In this document: positions 54,285-62,640 of the stretch, piece by piece
Layout of the letters: every line of letters begins with the position of its first letter
Position numbering within the stretch: position 1 is the first letter of the stretch
Assembly (NCBI GenBank): GCA_014647935.1
Contig: BMQD01000007.1
Location: forward strand, 248,001 to 312,000
From: Planomonospora parontospora
GTDB lineage: Bacteria; Actinomycetota; Actinomycetes; Streptosporangiales; Streptosporangiaceae
Direction: 5' to 3'
Length of the DNA stretch: 64,000 nt
Notes under the pieces: generated by a model
Told to the model about the DNA's origin: nothing
Databases searched by the model: none
Seen by the model: only the letters and a program-made list of their open reading frames with translations
Program-made: the position numbers and the translations under genes

Positions 54285-55244
54285 ATGTCACGCCGGAAGA
54301 CCGAGCGGCTGCTGAACCTCGTGATCTGCCTGCTCGCCACGCGGCGGCCGCTGAGCGCCGAGCACATCCGCCAGGCCGTGCCCGGCTACGACTCGGCCAA
54401 CGACGAGGCCTTCCAGCGGATGTTCGAGCGCGACAAGAACGAACTGCGCGAGATCGGCATCCCGATCGAGGTCCAGAAGGACCCCTGGGAGGAGGATCCG
54501 GGCTACCGGATCGTCCGGCAGGCCTACGAGCTGCCCGAGATCACCCTGGAGCCCGACGAGGCCGCCGTCGTGGGCCTGGCGGCCCGGGTGTGGCAGCGGG
54601 CCAGCCTGGCCGAGGCGGCCAGCGGGGCGCTGCTGAAACTGCGCGCCGGGGGAGTGGAGACCGACGAGACCGGCGGCATGCTCGGCGGCGCGCTGGAGCT
54701 GCGGGTCGACACCAGCGACCCGGCCTTCCCGGCACTGTGGGAGGCCGTGCGCGACCGGCGCCCGGTCCGCTTCCCCTACCGCGTCGCGGCCGGGGAGAGC
54801 GTGCTGACCCGGACCGTCGAGCCGTGGGGCGTGGTCAGCCGCCGCGGCCGGTGGTACGTCGTCGGCCACGACCGCGACCGCGACGCCCCCCGGGTCTTCC
54901 GGCTCAGCCGGATCACCGGGCCGGTGGTCCCGGCCGGCCGCCCCGGCACCGTGACGGTCCCCGAGGGCGTCGACATCAAGTCGATGGTGGGCTACCGCGA
55001 CGACGGGCCCCTGACCCCGCGCACCGCGGTCATCCGGGCCCGCGAGGGCGCCTGCCAGGGCCTGCGCCAGGTGGCGAAGGCCGTACGGCCCGCCGGCGAG
55101 GGCTGGGACGAGCTGGAGGTCGACTTCACCGACCCCGAGCGGCTGGCCGGCTGGGTCGCCGGGTTCGCCGCCGACGCCGAGGTGGTCGGGCCGCCCGACG
55201 CCCGCGAGGCCGTCATCTGCCGCCTGAAGGGAGCGCTGGCATGA
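54285..55244 (+). CDS. pafB: WYL-domain transcriptional activator PafB
   Basis: A 319-residue regulator with an N-terminal winged helix (TERLLNLVICLLATRRPLSAEHI), a helical linker, a WYL domain (PYRVAAGESVLTRTVEPWGVVSRRGRWYVVGHDRDR) and a C-terminal WCX extension. Partnered with PafC it forms the PafBC activator of LexA-independent DNA-damage genes in mycobacteria. ATG 54285 follows GGGAGGGAGG. Its TGA overlaps the ATG of a micro-ORF that leads to pafC. Confidence 0.94.
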   Translation: MSRRKTERLLNLVICLLATRRPLSAEHIRQAVPGYDSANDEAFQRMFERDKNELREIGIPIEVQKDPWEEDPGYRIVRQAYELPEITLEPDEAAVVGLAARVWQRASLAEAASGALLKLRAGGVETDETGGMLGGALELRVDTSDPAFPALWEAVRDRRPVRFPYRVAAGESVLTRTVEPWGVVSRRGRWYVVGHDRDRDAPRVFRLSRITGPVVPAGRPGTVTVPEGVDIKSMVGYRDDGPLTPRTAVIRAREGACQGLRQVAKAVRPAGEGWDELEVDFTDPERLAGWVAGFAADAEVVGPPDAREAVICRLKGALA

Positions 55245-55393
55245 TCGTCCGGACTGGACCCGGTACGGCGGGAACGGTGAGCGGGGCGGCCCCCGCGGGC
55301 CGCCCGTACGGCGAGCGGGGAGAGGCGACCCGGCGGTGCCCCGGGTGCGCCGGGGCTCTTCCGGCCACCGACGAGGGGATGGTGCACCAGTGA
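55241..55393 (+). CDS. Micro-ORF bridging pafB and pafC (paralogue of the cobO-cobB micro-ORF)
   Basis: A 50-codon frame starts with an ATG overlapping the pafB TGA (ATGA) and ends in a TGA overlapping the pafC GTG (GTGA), giving a gapless translational chain. Its end shares ATRR, G-C, L-x-A-T and MVHQ-stop with the micro-ORF at 36915, and the DNA is about 80% identical there over 70-odd bases. It carries CPGC, a possible metal-binding pair; the cob copy has H-L-G-C at that place. Whether the peptide functions or only carries the ribosome to pafC is open. Confidence 0.6.
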   Translation: MIVRTGPGTAGTVSGAAPAGRPYGERGEATRRCPGCAGALPATDEGMVHQ

Positions 55394-56349
55394 GCGGGAC
55401 GGCCGACCGGTTGCCGAGGCTGCTGGCCCTCGTGCCCTACCTGATGTCCCACCCCGGGGCGGAGGTGCCCGAGGTCGCGAAGGTCTTCGGGCTGACCGAG
55501 AAGCAGCTCATCGACGACCTGCAGCTGGTGTGGATGTGCGGGCTGCCCGGCCACACCCCCGGCGACCTGATCGACGTCTCCTGGGACGGCGGTGAGATCG
55601 TCATCGACAACGCCGAGACCATCGCCCGCCCGCTCCGCCTGGGCGTGGACGAGGCCAGCGCGCTGCTGGTGGCGCTGCGCATGCTCGCCGAGGTGCCGGA
55701 GTTCGGCGAGCGCGACGCGCTGGCCCGGGTCATCGCCAAGTTCGAGCAGGCCGCGGGGGAGGGCGCCGCCGCGGTCAGCAGCCAGGTCGCCGTCGAGGTG
55801 GACGCCACGCCCGACGCGCTGCCGGCCGTCAACGAGGCGCTGCGCCGCCGCAGGCGGCTCTCGCTCCGCTACTACGTGCCGGGCCGCGACGAGATCACCC
55901 CGCGTGAGGTCGACCCGATGCGGCTGGTCGTGGTGGACGGCCGCTCCTACCTGTCGGGCTGGTGCTACCGGGCCGAGGCGGTGCGCCTGTTCCGGCTGGA
56001 CCGCATGCTCGACGTGGACCTGCTGGACGTGGCCGCCGACCCGCCCGCCGACGCGGTGCCCGACGAGGTGACGCCCGGAGTGTTCCGCCCCTCGCCCACC
56101 GACGAGCTGGTGGAGCTGGAGCTGACCGCGGCGGGCCGCTGGGTGGCCGAGTACTACCCGTGCGAGAGCGTCGAGGAACTCGGCGAGGGCCGCCTGCGGG
56201 TGGCCCTGCGGGCCCGCGACCAGAGCTGGCTGCTCCGGCTGGCGCTGCGCCTGGGCGGCACCGGCCGGGTCGTCTCCCCGGCCTCGCTGGCCGAGAGCGT
56301 GCGGGCCGCGGCCACGGCGGCGCTGGCGCGCTACGAGTCGGTCCGCTGA
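55390..56349 (+). CDS. pafC: WYL-domain transcriptional activator PafC
   Basis: A 319-residue partner of PafB with the same layout: helix-turn-helix at residues 5-60 (LPRLLALVPYLMSHPGAEVPEVAKVF), WYL domain (LRYYVPGRDEITPREVDPMRLVVVDGRSYLSGWCYRAEAVRLFRLDRM) and WCX tail. In mycobacteria PafB and PafC act together as one activator. GTG 55390 overlaps the micro-ORF stop. It has no independent ribosome site of quality, so coupling is likely. Confidence 0.94.
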   Translation: MSGTADRLPRLLALVPYLMSHPGAEVPEVAKVFGLTEKQLIDDLQLVWMCGLPGHTPGDLIDVSWDGGEIVIDNAETIARPLRLGVDEASALLVALRMLAEVPEFGERDALARVIAKFEQAAGEGAAAVSSQVAVEVDATPDALPAVNEALRRRRRLSLRYYVPGRDEITPREVDPMRLVVVDGRSYLSGWCYRAEAVRLFRLDRMLDVDLLDVAADPPADAVPDEVTPGVFRPSPTDELVELELTAAGRWVAEYYPCESVEELGEGRLRVALRARDQSWLLRLALRLGGTGRVVSPASLAESVRAAATAALARYESVR

Positions 56350-56444
56350 ACCGGTGGCGGACAGGCGGCGGACGTACGGCGGGCAGGCGGTCAGGGGTCG
56401 GTCTCCTGAATCGGTGGCGGACGTACGGCGGACAGGCGGTTAGG
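56338..56444. repeat. Imperfect tandem duplication (period 60 bp) across the pafC stop codon
   Basis: The segment TCGGTCCGCTGAACCGGTGG onward is repeated at 56398 as TCGGTCTCCTGAATCGGTGG onward, with a small deletion. The second TGA is in the same frame as the first. Confidence 0.7.
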
Positions 56445-56454
56445 ATCCGGTGAC

Positions 56455-56643
56455 ATGAGCTGGATCCTCGCCGCGGTCGGACTGGGCTTCGCGGGAGTGG
56501 CGGTCCTGGGCCTGATGGGGGCCCGGGTGCTGCTCGCCACCCGTGAGCTGGGCCGGGAGGTGGACCGGACGCGGCAGCGGCTGGAGGCCGTCCGGGACTT
56601 CTCCGGCGGACGGCCGGACGAGGACCGGGGCGCGGAGGGATGA
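56455..56643 (+). CDS. Small single-helix membrane protein
   Basis: A 62-residue protein with one N-terminal hydrophobic segment (WILAAVGLGFAGVAVLGLMGARVLL) and a cytoplasmic tail with coiled-coil character (REVDRTRQRLEAVRDF). It sits between pafC and tatA in the same direction. No known function; the position next to tatA is compatible with an accessory role, but this is not evidence. Confidence 0.72.
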   Translation: MSWILAAVGLGFAGVAVLGLMGARVLLATRELGREVDRTRQRLEAVRDFSGGRPDEDRGAEG

Positions 56644-56708
56644 GTCTGCGCCCCGGGCAGCGTACGATCGGCACAGAGACTGCACGTCGCTCGGCTTAAG
56701 GATGTGTC

Positions 56709-57032
56709 ATGCCCAACCTGGGACCCACTGAGCTGATCATCATCGGGTTGATCCTGGTGCTGCTGTTCGGTGCCAAGAAGCTCCCCGAGGCCGCTCGCGG
56801 GCTCGGCCGGTCGCTGCGCATTTTCAAGGCGGAGACCTCCAAGCTCCGCGAGGACGACGAGGCCGCCGCGCCGACCGCCACGGTGGTGCAGGCGCAGCCC
56901 GTCGCCCCGGCCCCGCAGCAGATCGCCACGCCGGCTCCGGCCGCCGCGCCGACGGCCGAGGAGCAGGCCCGCGCCCTGGAGGAGCAGGCGGCCCGGCTGC
57001 GCGCCCAGTCGGTGGCTCCCAAGCAGCAGTAG
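56709..57032 (+). CDS. tatA: Sec-independent translocase subunit TatA
   Basis: A 107-residue protein. A short N-terminal helix ([40 protein letters not shown]) has the F-G hinge and amphipathic helix typical of TatA. A Pro/Ala/Gln-rich tail follows. It forms the pore of the twin-arginine pathway with TatC. The tatA-tatC order next to pafBC is conserved in actinobacteria. Confidence 0.95.
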   Translation: MPNLGPTELIIIGLILVLLFGAKKLPEAARGLGRSLRIFKAETSKLREDDEAAAPTATVVQAQPVAPAPQQIATPAPAAAPTAEEQARALEEQAARLRAQSVAPKQQ

Positions 57033-57086
57033 GCTGCACGCCGTCCTCCTTCCTGAACACCTCACTCCTCGGACCGGGATTCGCGA

Positions 57087-58022
57087 ATGGCACTGCTGAA
57101 GTGGCCCAAGCCGGGCCGTAACGGGTCCGTGCCGTCCGAGGAGGCGGCGGACGGGCGCATGCCGCTCATGGAGCACCTGCGCGAGCTGCGCAACCGCCTG
57201 GTCGTCGCGCTGCTGGGGCTGGTCGCCGGCATCATCCTCGGGTTCGTCTTGTTCGACCCGGTCTGGAACTTCGTCTCCGCGCCCTACTGCAGCCTCCAGC
57301 AGTCGCATCAGCTGCGCGGGGAGTGCACCTTCCTCGTCCTCGGCGTCTTCGAGTCCTTCTTCGTGAACCTCAAGGTCGCCGCGATGTTCGGGCTGGTCGT
57401 CACGTCCCCGATCTGGCTCTACCAGATCTGGGCCTTCGTGACGCCGGGCCTGTACCGCAACGAGAAGCGCTACTCGCTGGCCTTCCTGGGGATGGCGGTC
57501 CCGCTCTTCCTCGCAGGCGCGGCCCTGGCCTACTTCGTGATGGACACCGGCCTGGCCATCCTGCTCGGCTTCGCGCCGGAGAACGCGATCCCGACCATCA
57601 CCCTCGACGAGTACCTCGGCTACGCCCTGGTGCTCCTCATCGTCTTCGGCGTCTCCTTCGAGCTGCCGCTGCTGATGGTCTTCCTCAACGTCATCGGCGT
57701 GCTGCCGCGGGCCACGGTGGCCAAGCACCGCCGCATGGTCATCTTCCTGATGTTCGTCTTCGGGGCGATCGCCACCCCGGGCGGCGACCCGTTCACGATG
57801 ATCGCGCTGGCACTGCCGATGGTGATCCTGTTCGCCCTCGCCGAGGGGGTCATGTTCCTGCGGGAGCGCAGGGCCGCGGGCGGGGACGACTTCTCGCACC
57901 TGTCCGACGACGAGGCGTCGCCGCTCGCCGCCGAAGACTCCCCGGTGGAGAGGGCCGTCCCGCTCGGGGACGACGATTCTGCTCTCGATTCGAGAACGAC
58001 CGATACTGATTCCGCCAAATAG
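57087..58022 (+). CDS. tatC: Sec-independent translocase subunit TatC
   Basis: A 311-residue membrane protein with six predicted helices. MPLMEHLRELRNRLVVALLG is the conserved N-terminal signature and contains the Glu that contacts twin-Arg signal peptides. A typical FVTPGLYRNEKR loop and a Ser/Asp-rich cytoplasmic tail follow. It recognises folded precursors for export. Confidence 0.96.
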   Translation: MALLKWPKPGRNGSVPSEEAADGRMPLMEHLRELRNRLVVALLGLVAGIILGFVLFDPVWNFVSAPYCSLQQSHQLRGECTFLVLGVFESFFVNLKVAAMFGLVVTSPIWLYQIWAFVTPGLYRNEKRYSLAFLGMAVPLFLAGAALAYFVMDTGLAILLGFAPENAIPTITLDEYLGYALVLLIVFGVSFELPLLMVFLNVIGVLPRATVAKHRRMVIFLMFVFGAIATPGGDPFTMIALALPMVILFALAEGVMFLRERRAAGGDDFSHLSDDEASPLAAEDSPVERAVPLGDDDSALDSRTTDTDSAK

Positions 58023-58039
58023 GCGATAAGTTCCGGTTC

Positions 58040-58918
58040 GTGCCCGGAGAGATCGCCGTACTCGTCAATCCCGCCGCCCGTGGCGGCCGCTCGCGCGGCC
58101 TGCTCGCACCCGTCCTGGACCGCCTCCGGCGGACCGGCGCGGAGGTCTCGGTGATCCTCGGCGACTCCGCCGAGGACGCGCTGGAGCGCGCGTGCACCGC
58201 CGTGACCGAGGGCCCGGACGCGCTGGTGGCCTTCGGCGGGGACGGCCTGGTCCACCTCGCCGTGCAGGCGGTGGCCGGGACCGACGTGCCGCTGGGCGTC
58301 ATCCCCGCCGGGACCGGCAACGACATCGCCGCCGCCCTCGGTCTGCCCGCCAAGGACACGCTCGCCGCCGCCGATGTCGTGCTCGGCGGCCGGGTCCGCA
58401 CGGTCGACGCCGTCAGGATCGGCGAGGACGACTGGTTCGCAGGCGTGCTCTGCTGCGGCTTCGACTCCCGCGTCAACGAGCGGGCCAACCGGCTCACCTG
58501 GCCGCCCGGCATGGCGAAGTACCTCGTCGCGCTGGTGGAGGAGCTGCGCGACTTCACGCCCATCCCGTTCAGGATCGAGCTGGACGGAGAGGTCGTCGAG
58601 GTCGAGGCCATGCTGGTCGCGGTCGGCAACACCCGCTCCTACGGCGCCGGGATGAAGGTCTGCCCCGGCGCGCTCCCCGACGACGGCCTGCTGGACGTGA
58701 CGATCCTCGGCGCCGTGCCCAAGAGCAGGTTCCTGCGCGCCTTCCCCAGCGTCTACCGGGGCACCCACGTCGACCATCCCGCCGTCACGATCAGGCGGGC
58801 CCGCCGGGTGGCGCTGGAGGCCCCCGGGGTGGTCGCCTACGCCGACGGCGAGCGGATCGGCCCGGTTCCTCTCGTCTGCGAGGCCGTCCCCGGCGCGCTG
58901 CGCGTGCTGGTGCCGTAG
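58040..58918 (+). CDS. Diacylglycerol/lipid kinase (DagK/YegS-like)
   Basis: A 292-residue lipid kinase. The N-terminal ATP domain has LVNPAARGGRSRGLL, the GGDG nucleotide motif (VAFGGDGLVHLA), and GVIPAGTGNDIA. The C-terminal beta-sandwich carries the conserved DGLLDVTILG block. It phosphorylates a membrane lipid, probably diacylglycerol or a related alcohol. GTG 58040 follows tatC by 17 bp. The stop codon lies inside a tandem repeat. Confidence 0.92.
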   Translation: MPGEIAVLVNPAARGGRSRGLLAPVLDRLRRTGAEVSVILGDSAEDALERACTAVTEGPDALVAFGGDGLVHLAVQAVAGTDVPLGVIPAGTGNDIAAALGLPAKDTLAAADVVLGGRVRTVDAVRIGEDDWFAGVLCCGFDSRVNERANRLTWPPGMAKYLVALVEELRDFTPIPFRIELDGEVVEVEAMLVAVGNTRSYGAGMKVCPGALPDDGLLDVTILGAVPKSRFLRAFPSVYRGTHVDHPAVTIRRARRVALEAPGVVAYADGERIGPVPLVCEAVPGALRVLVP

Positions 58919-59005
58919 GGCGGGTGCGGCCGGGGCAATGAGGATGTGGGCGCTGACCGAGCCCCCGGATCGAGGCGTAGGGCGGGTGCGGCCGGGACAA
59001 TGAGG
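58915..59005. repeat. 29-bp direct repeats with period 62 across the lipid-kinase stop codon
   Basis: GTAGGGCGGGTGCGGCCGGG starts at 58915 (containing the TAG stop) and again at 58977, each extending 29 bp with a single mismatch. A decayed third partial copy lies near 59020. The gap up to helY (59122) holds nothing else recognisable. Confidence 0.75.
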
Positions 59006-59122
59006 GCCCGGCCGGCGCGGTGAGGCGGGTGCGGTCGGCGCCGGGGCAGGCCCGGCGGCCGGGGCGCAGGCCGTACCCGGCGGAGGGCGGACCGGAATTG
59101 CGATATCGGTAGGCTGAAGATT

Positions 59123-61852
59123 ATGACGACCCCTGCGGAACGCTACGCCGCCTTCCGTCAGAGCCAGATCGAGAGCGGACCGGCCCTGACCTCGTTCCGC
59201 GGTCTGTACGACTTCGAGCTGGACGAGTTCCAGCTGGACGCCTGCCGCGCGCTGGAGGCGGGCGACGGAGTCCTCGTGGCCGCTCCCACCGGATCAGGCA
59301 AGACCGTGGTGGGCGAGTTCGCCGTCCACCTGGCCCTGGCGCAGGGCCGCAAGTGCTTCTACACCACCCCGATCAAGGCCCTGTCCAACCAGAAGTACAA
59401 CGACCTGGTCAAGCGGTACGGCGCCGCCAAGGTCGGCCTGCTCACCGGCGACAACAGCGTCAACGGCGAGGCTCCGATCGTCATCATGACGACCGAGGTG
59501 CTGCGCAACATGCTCTACGCCGGGTCCAACACCCTGACCGGGCTCGGCTTCGTGGTCATGGACGAGGTGCACTACCTGGCCGACCGGTTCCGCGGCGCCG
59601 TCTGGGAAGAGGTGATCATCCACCTGCCCGAGTCGGTGCGGCTGGTCGCCCTGTCGGCCACGGTCAGCAACGCCGAGGAGTTCGGCGAGTGGATGGGCAC
59701 CGTCCGCGGCGACACCTCCGTCATCGTCGACGAGCACCGCCCGGTCCCGCTCTGGCAGCACATGCTCGTCGGCCACCGCATCTACGACCTGTTCGTCACC
59801 GAGGAGAACGGCGGGCGGCCGCTGGTCAACCCCGACCTGCTGCGCCTGTCCCGCGACGAGGAGCGCCAGGCGTACGGCAGGGGTCGCCGCGGCTACTCCC
59901 GTCCGCGCAGACCGGGACCGCCCAACCGGGCGGAGGCCATCGAGCGGCTCGACGCCGAGGGCCTGCTGCCCGCGATCACCTTCATCTTCTCCCGGGCCGG
60001 CTGCGACGCCGCGGTCCAGCAGTGCGTGTTCGCCGGACTCCGGCTCACCACCGAGGCCGAGCGCCACGAGATCCGGCAGATCGTCGACGAGCGCACCGCG
60101 CACCTGCCCGACGAGGACCTGGCCGTGCTCGGCTTCCTGGAGTGGCGCGACTGCCTGGAGCGCGGCCTGGCCGCCCACCACGCGGGCATGCTCCCCACCT
60201 TCAAGGAGGTCGTGGAGGAGCTGTTCACCCGCAACCTGGTCAAGGCGGTGTTCGCCACCGAGACCCTCGCGCTGGGCATCAACATGCCCGCCCGCTCCGT
60301 GGTGATCGAGAAGCTCGACAAGTGGAACGGCGAGACCCACGCCGACCTCACCCCGGGGGAGTACACCCAGCTGACCGGGCGGGCCGGACGGCGTGGCATC
60401 GACGTGGAGGGCCACGCGGTGGTCCACTGGCAGCCGGGCACGGACCCGCTGCACGTCGCCGGGCTGGCCAGCACCCGCACCTACCCGCTGCGCTCCAGCT
60501 TCCGGCCCTCCTACAACATGGCGGTCAACCTCGTCGGCCAGGTCGGCAGGGAGCGCGCTCGGTCGCTGCTGGAGTCCTCCTTCGCGCAGTTCCAGGCGGA
60601 CCGCGCGGTGGTCGGCATCGCCAAGCAGCTGCGCCGCCACGAGGAGGCGCTGGCGGGCTACCGCGAGGCGATGACCTGCCACCTGGGCGACTTCACCGAG
60701 TACGCCGCGATGCGCAGGGCGCTGTCGGACCGCGAGTCGGAACTGTCGCGCCAGCGCGGCGCCGCCCGCCGCCTGCAGGCGGTGCGCTCGCTGGAGGCGC
60801 TGCGGCCCGGCGACATCATCCGGGTGCCGGGCGGCCGCCGCGCTGGCCTGGCCGTCGTGCTGGACCCGGGCCTCAACTCCCGGGGCGAGGGGCCGTCCCC
60901 GCTGGTGCTGACCATCGGCAAGCAGGTCAAGAAGTTGTCGGCGGCCGACTTCCCGGTCCCGGTGGAGCCGGTCGAGCACCTGCGCATCCCGAAGAACTTC
61001 AACGCCCGCTCCCCGAAGGAGCGCGCCAACCTCGTCTCCTCCATGCACGCCAAGATCGGCCACCTCGACCTGGGCAGGCCCGACCGGGCCCGCGACCACG
61101 CCGGTGAGGACGAGGAGATCCTCCGCCTGCGGCGGGAGATCCGGCAGCACCCCTGCCACGGCTGCGACGAGCGGGAGGACCACGCCCGCTGGGCCGAGCG
61201 CTACCACAAGCTGCTGCGCGAGACCGAGGGCCTGCGCCGCCGGGTCGAGGGCCGCTCGCACGTCATCGCCCGCACCTTCGACCGGGTCTGCGGGGTGCTC
61301 GACCGGCTCGGCTACCTCGACGGGGAGGACGTCACCGCCGAGGGCCGCCGCCTGGCCCAGCTCTACACCGAGCTGGACCTGCTCACCGCCGAGTGCCTGC
61401 GGGCCGGGATCTGGGACGAGCTCGACCCGGCCGAGCTGGCCGCGTGCGTGTCGTCGCTGGTGTTCGAGTCCCGGCAGGCCGACGAGGCCCGCCAGCCCCG
61501 CATCCCTGCGGGCGGCGCGCAGCAGGCGATGGCGGAGATGATCCGGCTCTGGGGCGACCTGGAGGCGATCGAGAGCGACCACGGCCTGGCGTTCATCCGC
61601 GAGCCCGACTTCGGCTTCGCCTGGGCGGCCTTCCGCTGGGCCAAGGGGCACACCCTGGACGCGGTGCTCGGCGACGGGATCAACGGCTCGGAGCTGGCCG
61701 CGGGCGACTTCGTGCGCTGGACCAAGCAGCTGCTGGACCTGCTCGGCCAGGTCTCCGACGCGGCGCCCCGGGACAGCAAGGTCAGGAAGAGTGCGGGCAA
61801 GGCGATGGACGCGCTCCGGCGCGGTGTGGTGGCGTACTCCTCCGTCGGCTGA
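59123..61852 (+). CDS. helY: DEAD/DEAH-box helicase HelY (Ski2-like)
   Basis: A 909-residue superfamily 2 helicase. Walker A APTGSGKT lies at residues 54-61, the DEVH box at 147-150, motif III SAT follows at LSATVSNAEEF, and motif VI is QLTGRAGRRGID. The C-terminal half contains the arch/SH3 and DSHCT-like regions (LEALRPGDIIRVPG, then EARQPRIPAGGAQQAM), as in Mtr4/Ski2 relatives. Mycobacterial HelY sits at the same place downstream of tatC. RNA or DNA remodelling is likely; the precise substrate is unknown. Confidence 0.94.
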   Translation: MTTPAERYAAFRQSQIESGPALTSFRGLYDFELDEFQLDACRALEAGDGVLVAAPTGSGKTVVGEFAVHLALAQGRKCFYTTPIKALSNQKYNDLVKRYGAAKVGLLTGDNSVNGEAPIVIMTTEVLRNMLYAGSNTLTGLGFVVMDEVHYLADRFRGAVWEEVIIHLPESVRLVALSATVSNAEEFGEWMGTVRGDTSVIVDEHRPVPLWQHMLVGHRIYDLFVTEENGGRPLVNPDLLRLSRDEERQAYGRGRRGYSRPRRPGPPNRAEAIERLDAEGLLPAITFIFSRAGCDAAVQQCVFAGLRLTTEAERHEIRQIVDERTAHLPDEDLAVLGFLEWRDCLERGLAAHHAGMLPTFKEVVEELFTRNLVKAVFATETLALGINMPARSVVIEKLDKWNGETHADLTPGEYTQLTGRAGRRGIDVEGHAVVHWQPGTDPLHVAGLASTRTYPLRSSFRPSYNMAVNLVGQVGRERARSLLESSFAQFQADRAVVGIAKQLRRHEEALAGYREAMTCHLGDFTEYAAMRRALSDRESELSRQRGAARRLQAVRSLEALRPGDIIRVPGGRRAGLAVVLDPGLNSRGEGPSPLVLTIGKQVKKLSAADFPVPVEPVEHLRIPKNFNARSPKERANLVSSMHAKIGHLDLGRPDRARDHAGEDEEILRLRREIRQHPCHGCDEREDHARWAERYHKLLRETEGLRRRVEGRSHVIARTFDRVCGVLDRLGYLDGEDVTAEGRRLAQLYTELDLLTAECLRAGIWDELDPAELAACVSSLVFESRQADEARQPRIPAGGAQQAMAEMIRLWGDLEAIESDHGLAFIREPDFGFAWAAFRWAKGHTLDAVLGDGINGSELAAGDFVRWTKQLLDLLGQVSDAAPRDSKVRKSAGKAMDALRRGVVAYSSVG

Positions 61853-62064
61853 CCGGTGTCCCCGTCCGAGGGGTGTCCGCCGGCCTTCGGCCTCCTGTCC
61901 GCCTCGCGCGGGCCGATCGGCACCCACCCGCCGGTTGGCTGACCGCCCGGTCAATACCTTGTGACGGCCGGTGCGCGCAACGTAACCTCGGGGTCCGTTT
62001 TCAGAGGGATCCCACCGGAGATCCCCATACAGGAACCTGTTGGCCCGCCCCCCAGGAGGTAGGG

Positions 62065-62232
62065 ATGTTCGCCCTCGCCGCCGCACTGCTGTTCCTGCTC
62101 GCCCTCATCTTCGAGATCGCCGGTGTCGCCGTCGGCAGCGTCGTCACCGTCACCACGCTCGGCACCGCCGGACTCCTGTGCGTCGCGCTGCACCTGATGG
62201 GCGTCGGCGCGGGCTGGAGCCTGAAGAGGTAG
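62065..62232 (+). CDS. Micro membrane protein (two helices)
   Basis: A 55-residue hydrophobic protein with two membrane segments (LAAALLFLLALIFEIAGVAVG and VTVTTLGTAGLLCVALHLMG). An excellent AGGAGGT ribosome site and ATG 62065 support translation. It stands alone after helY. No function known. Confidence 0.75.
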   Translation: MFALAAALLFLLALIFEIAGVAVGSVVTVTTLGTAGLLCVALHLMGVGAGWSLKR

Positions 62233-62640
62233 TCAGCGCCCGCAGCGCCGCTCCCGCGGCTCCGAGGCCGCGCCCGTGCCCCCGGGCGCGGCCTCGGCCG
62301 TCCTTCGGTTCAGGAGGTTGCCCGGGGGATTCCGGCGGCGGGCGGGACCGGCCGCGGGACAGGGAACACGCGGTCGTGACTCCTCCGCTCCCTGAAGGGG
62401 GCGGCTTCTCGCTTTCCTCTGCCGAGGTGGGCGACGGACAAGCCCTGTCCGTTTCAAGCAGAAAAACTGTGACAGGGAAGCGATTCCCCTGCCGGGTGAA
62501 CCCGGCAGTCCCCTCGCTAGATCTGATGGCGGCTCCCCGGCGTCCTCGGGCCGGTCGAGGATGTGTGCGATCGTGCCGGATGCGGCCTCTCGGCTGACCT
62601 GACGAATTCTCAGTGATCTGGCGAGAGAAGCGGCGAGTTC
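62233..62640. other. Gene-poor gap with one structured repeat
   Basis: No convincing protein gene is found over 408 bp. A C/G-rich hairpin-like stretch lies at 62240-62290, then the structured repeat (62378-62520). After it, a 24-codon frame (ATG 62525 to about 62597) begins 4 bases beyond the repeat, the same geometry as pafA after copy 1, but it encodes only a basic, low-complexity peptide. Confidence 0.6.
62378..62520 (+). repeat. Structured repeat, copy 2
   Basis: This 143-nt stretch is roughly 80% identical to 48005-48146. Its stems are better preserved: 62385-62392/62397-62404 (8 bp, one G-T pair), 62434-62440/62446-62452 (7 bp perfect) and 62489-62497/62500-62508 (9 bp perfect, GA loop). 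Differences between copies often fall in stem positions without destroying pairing, consistent with RNA or DNA hairpin function. No downstream plus-strand gene follows for 1 kb. Confidence 0.8.

Noticed and set aside
59098-59114. PafBC-type (RecA-NDp) promoter before helY
   Set aside because: TTGCG and TAGGCT are present but the spacing is too short and TTGTC is not matched.
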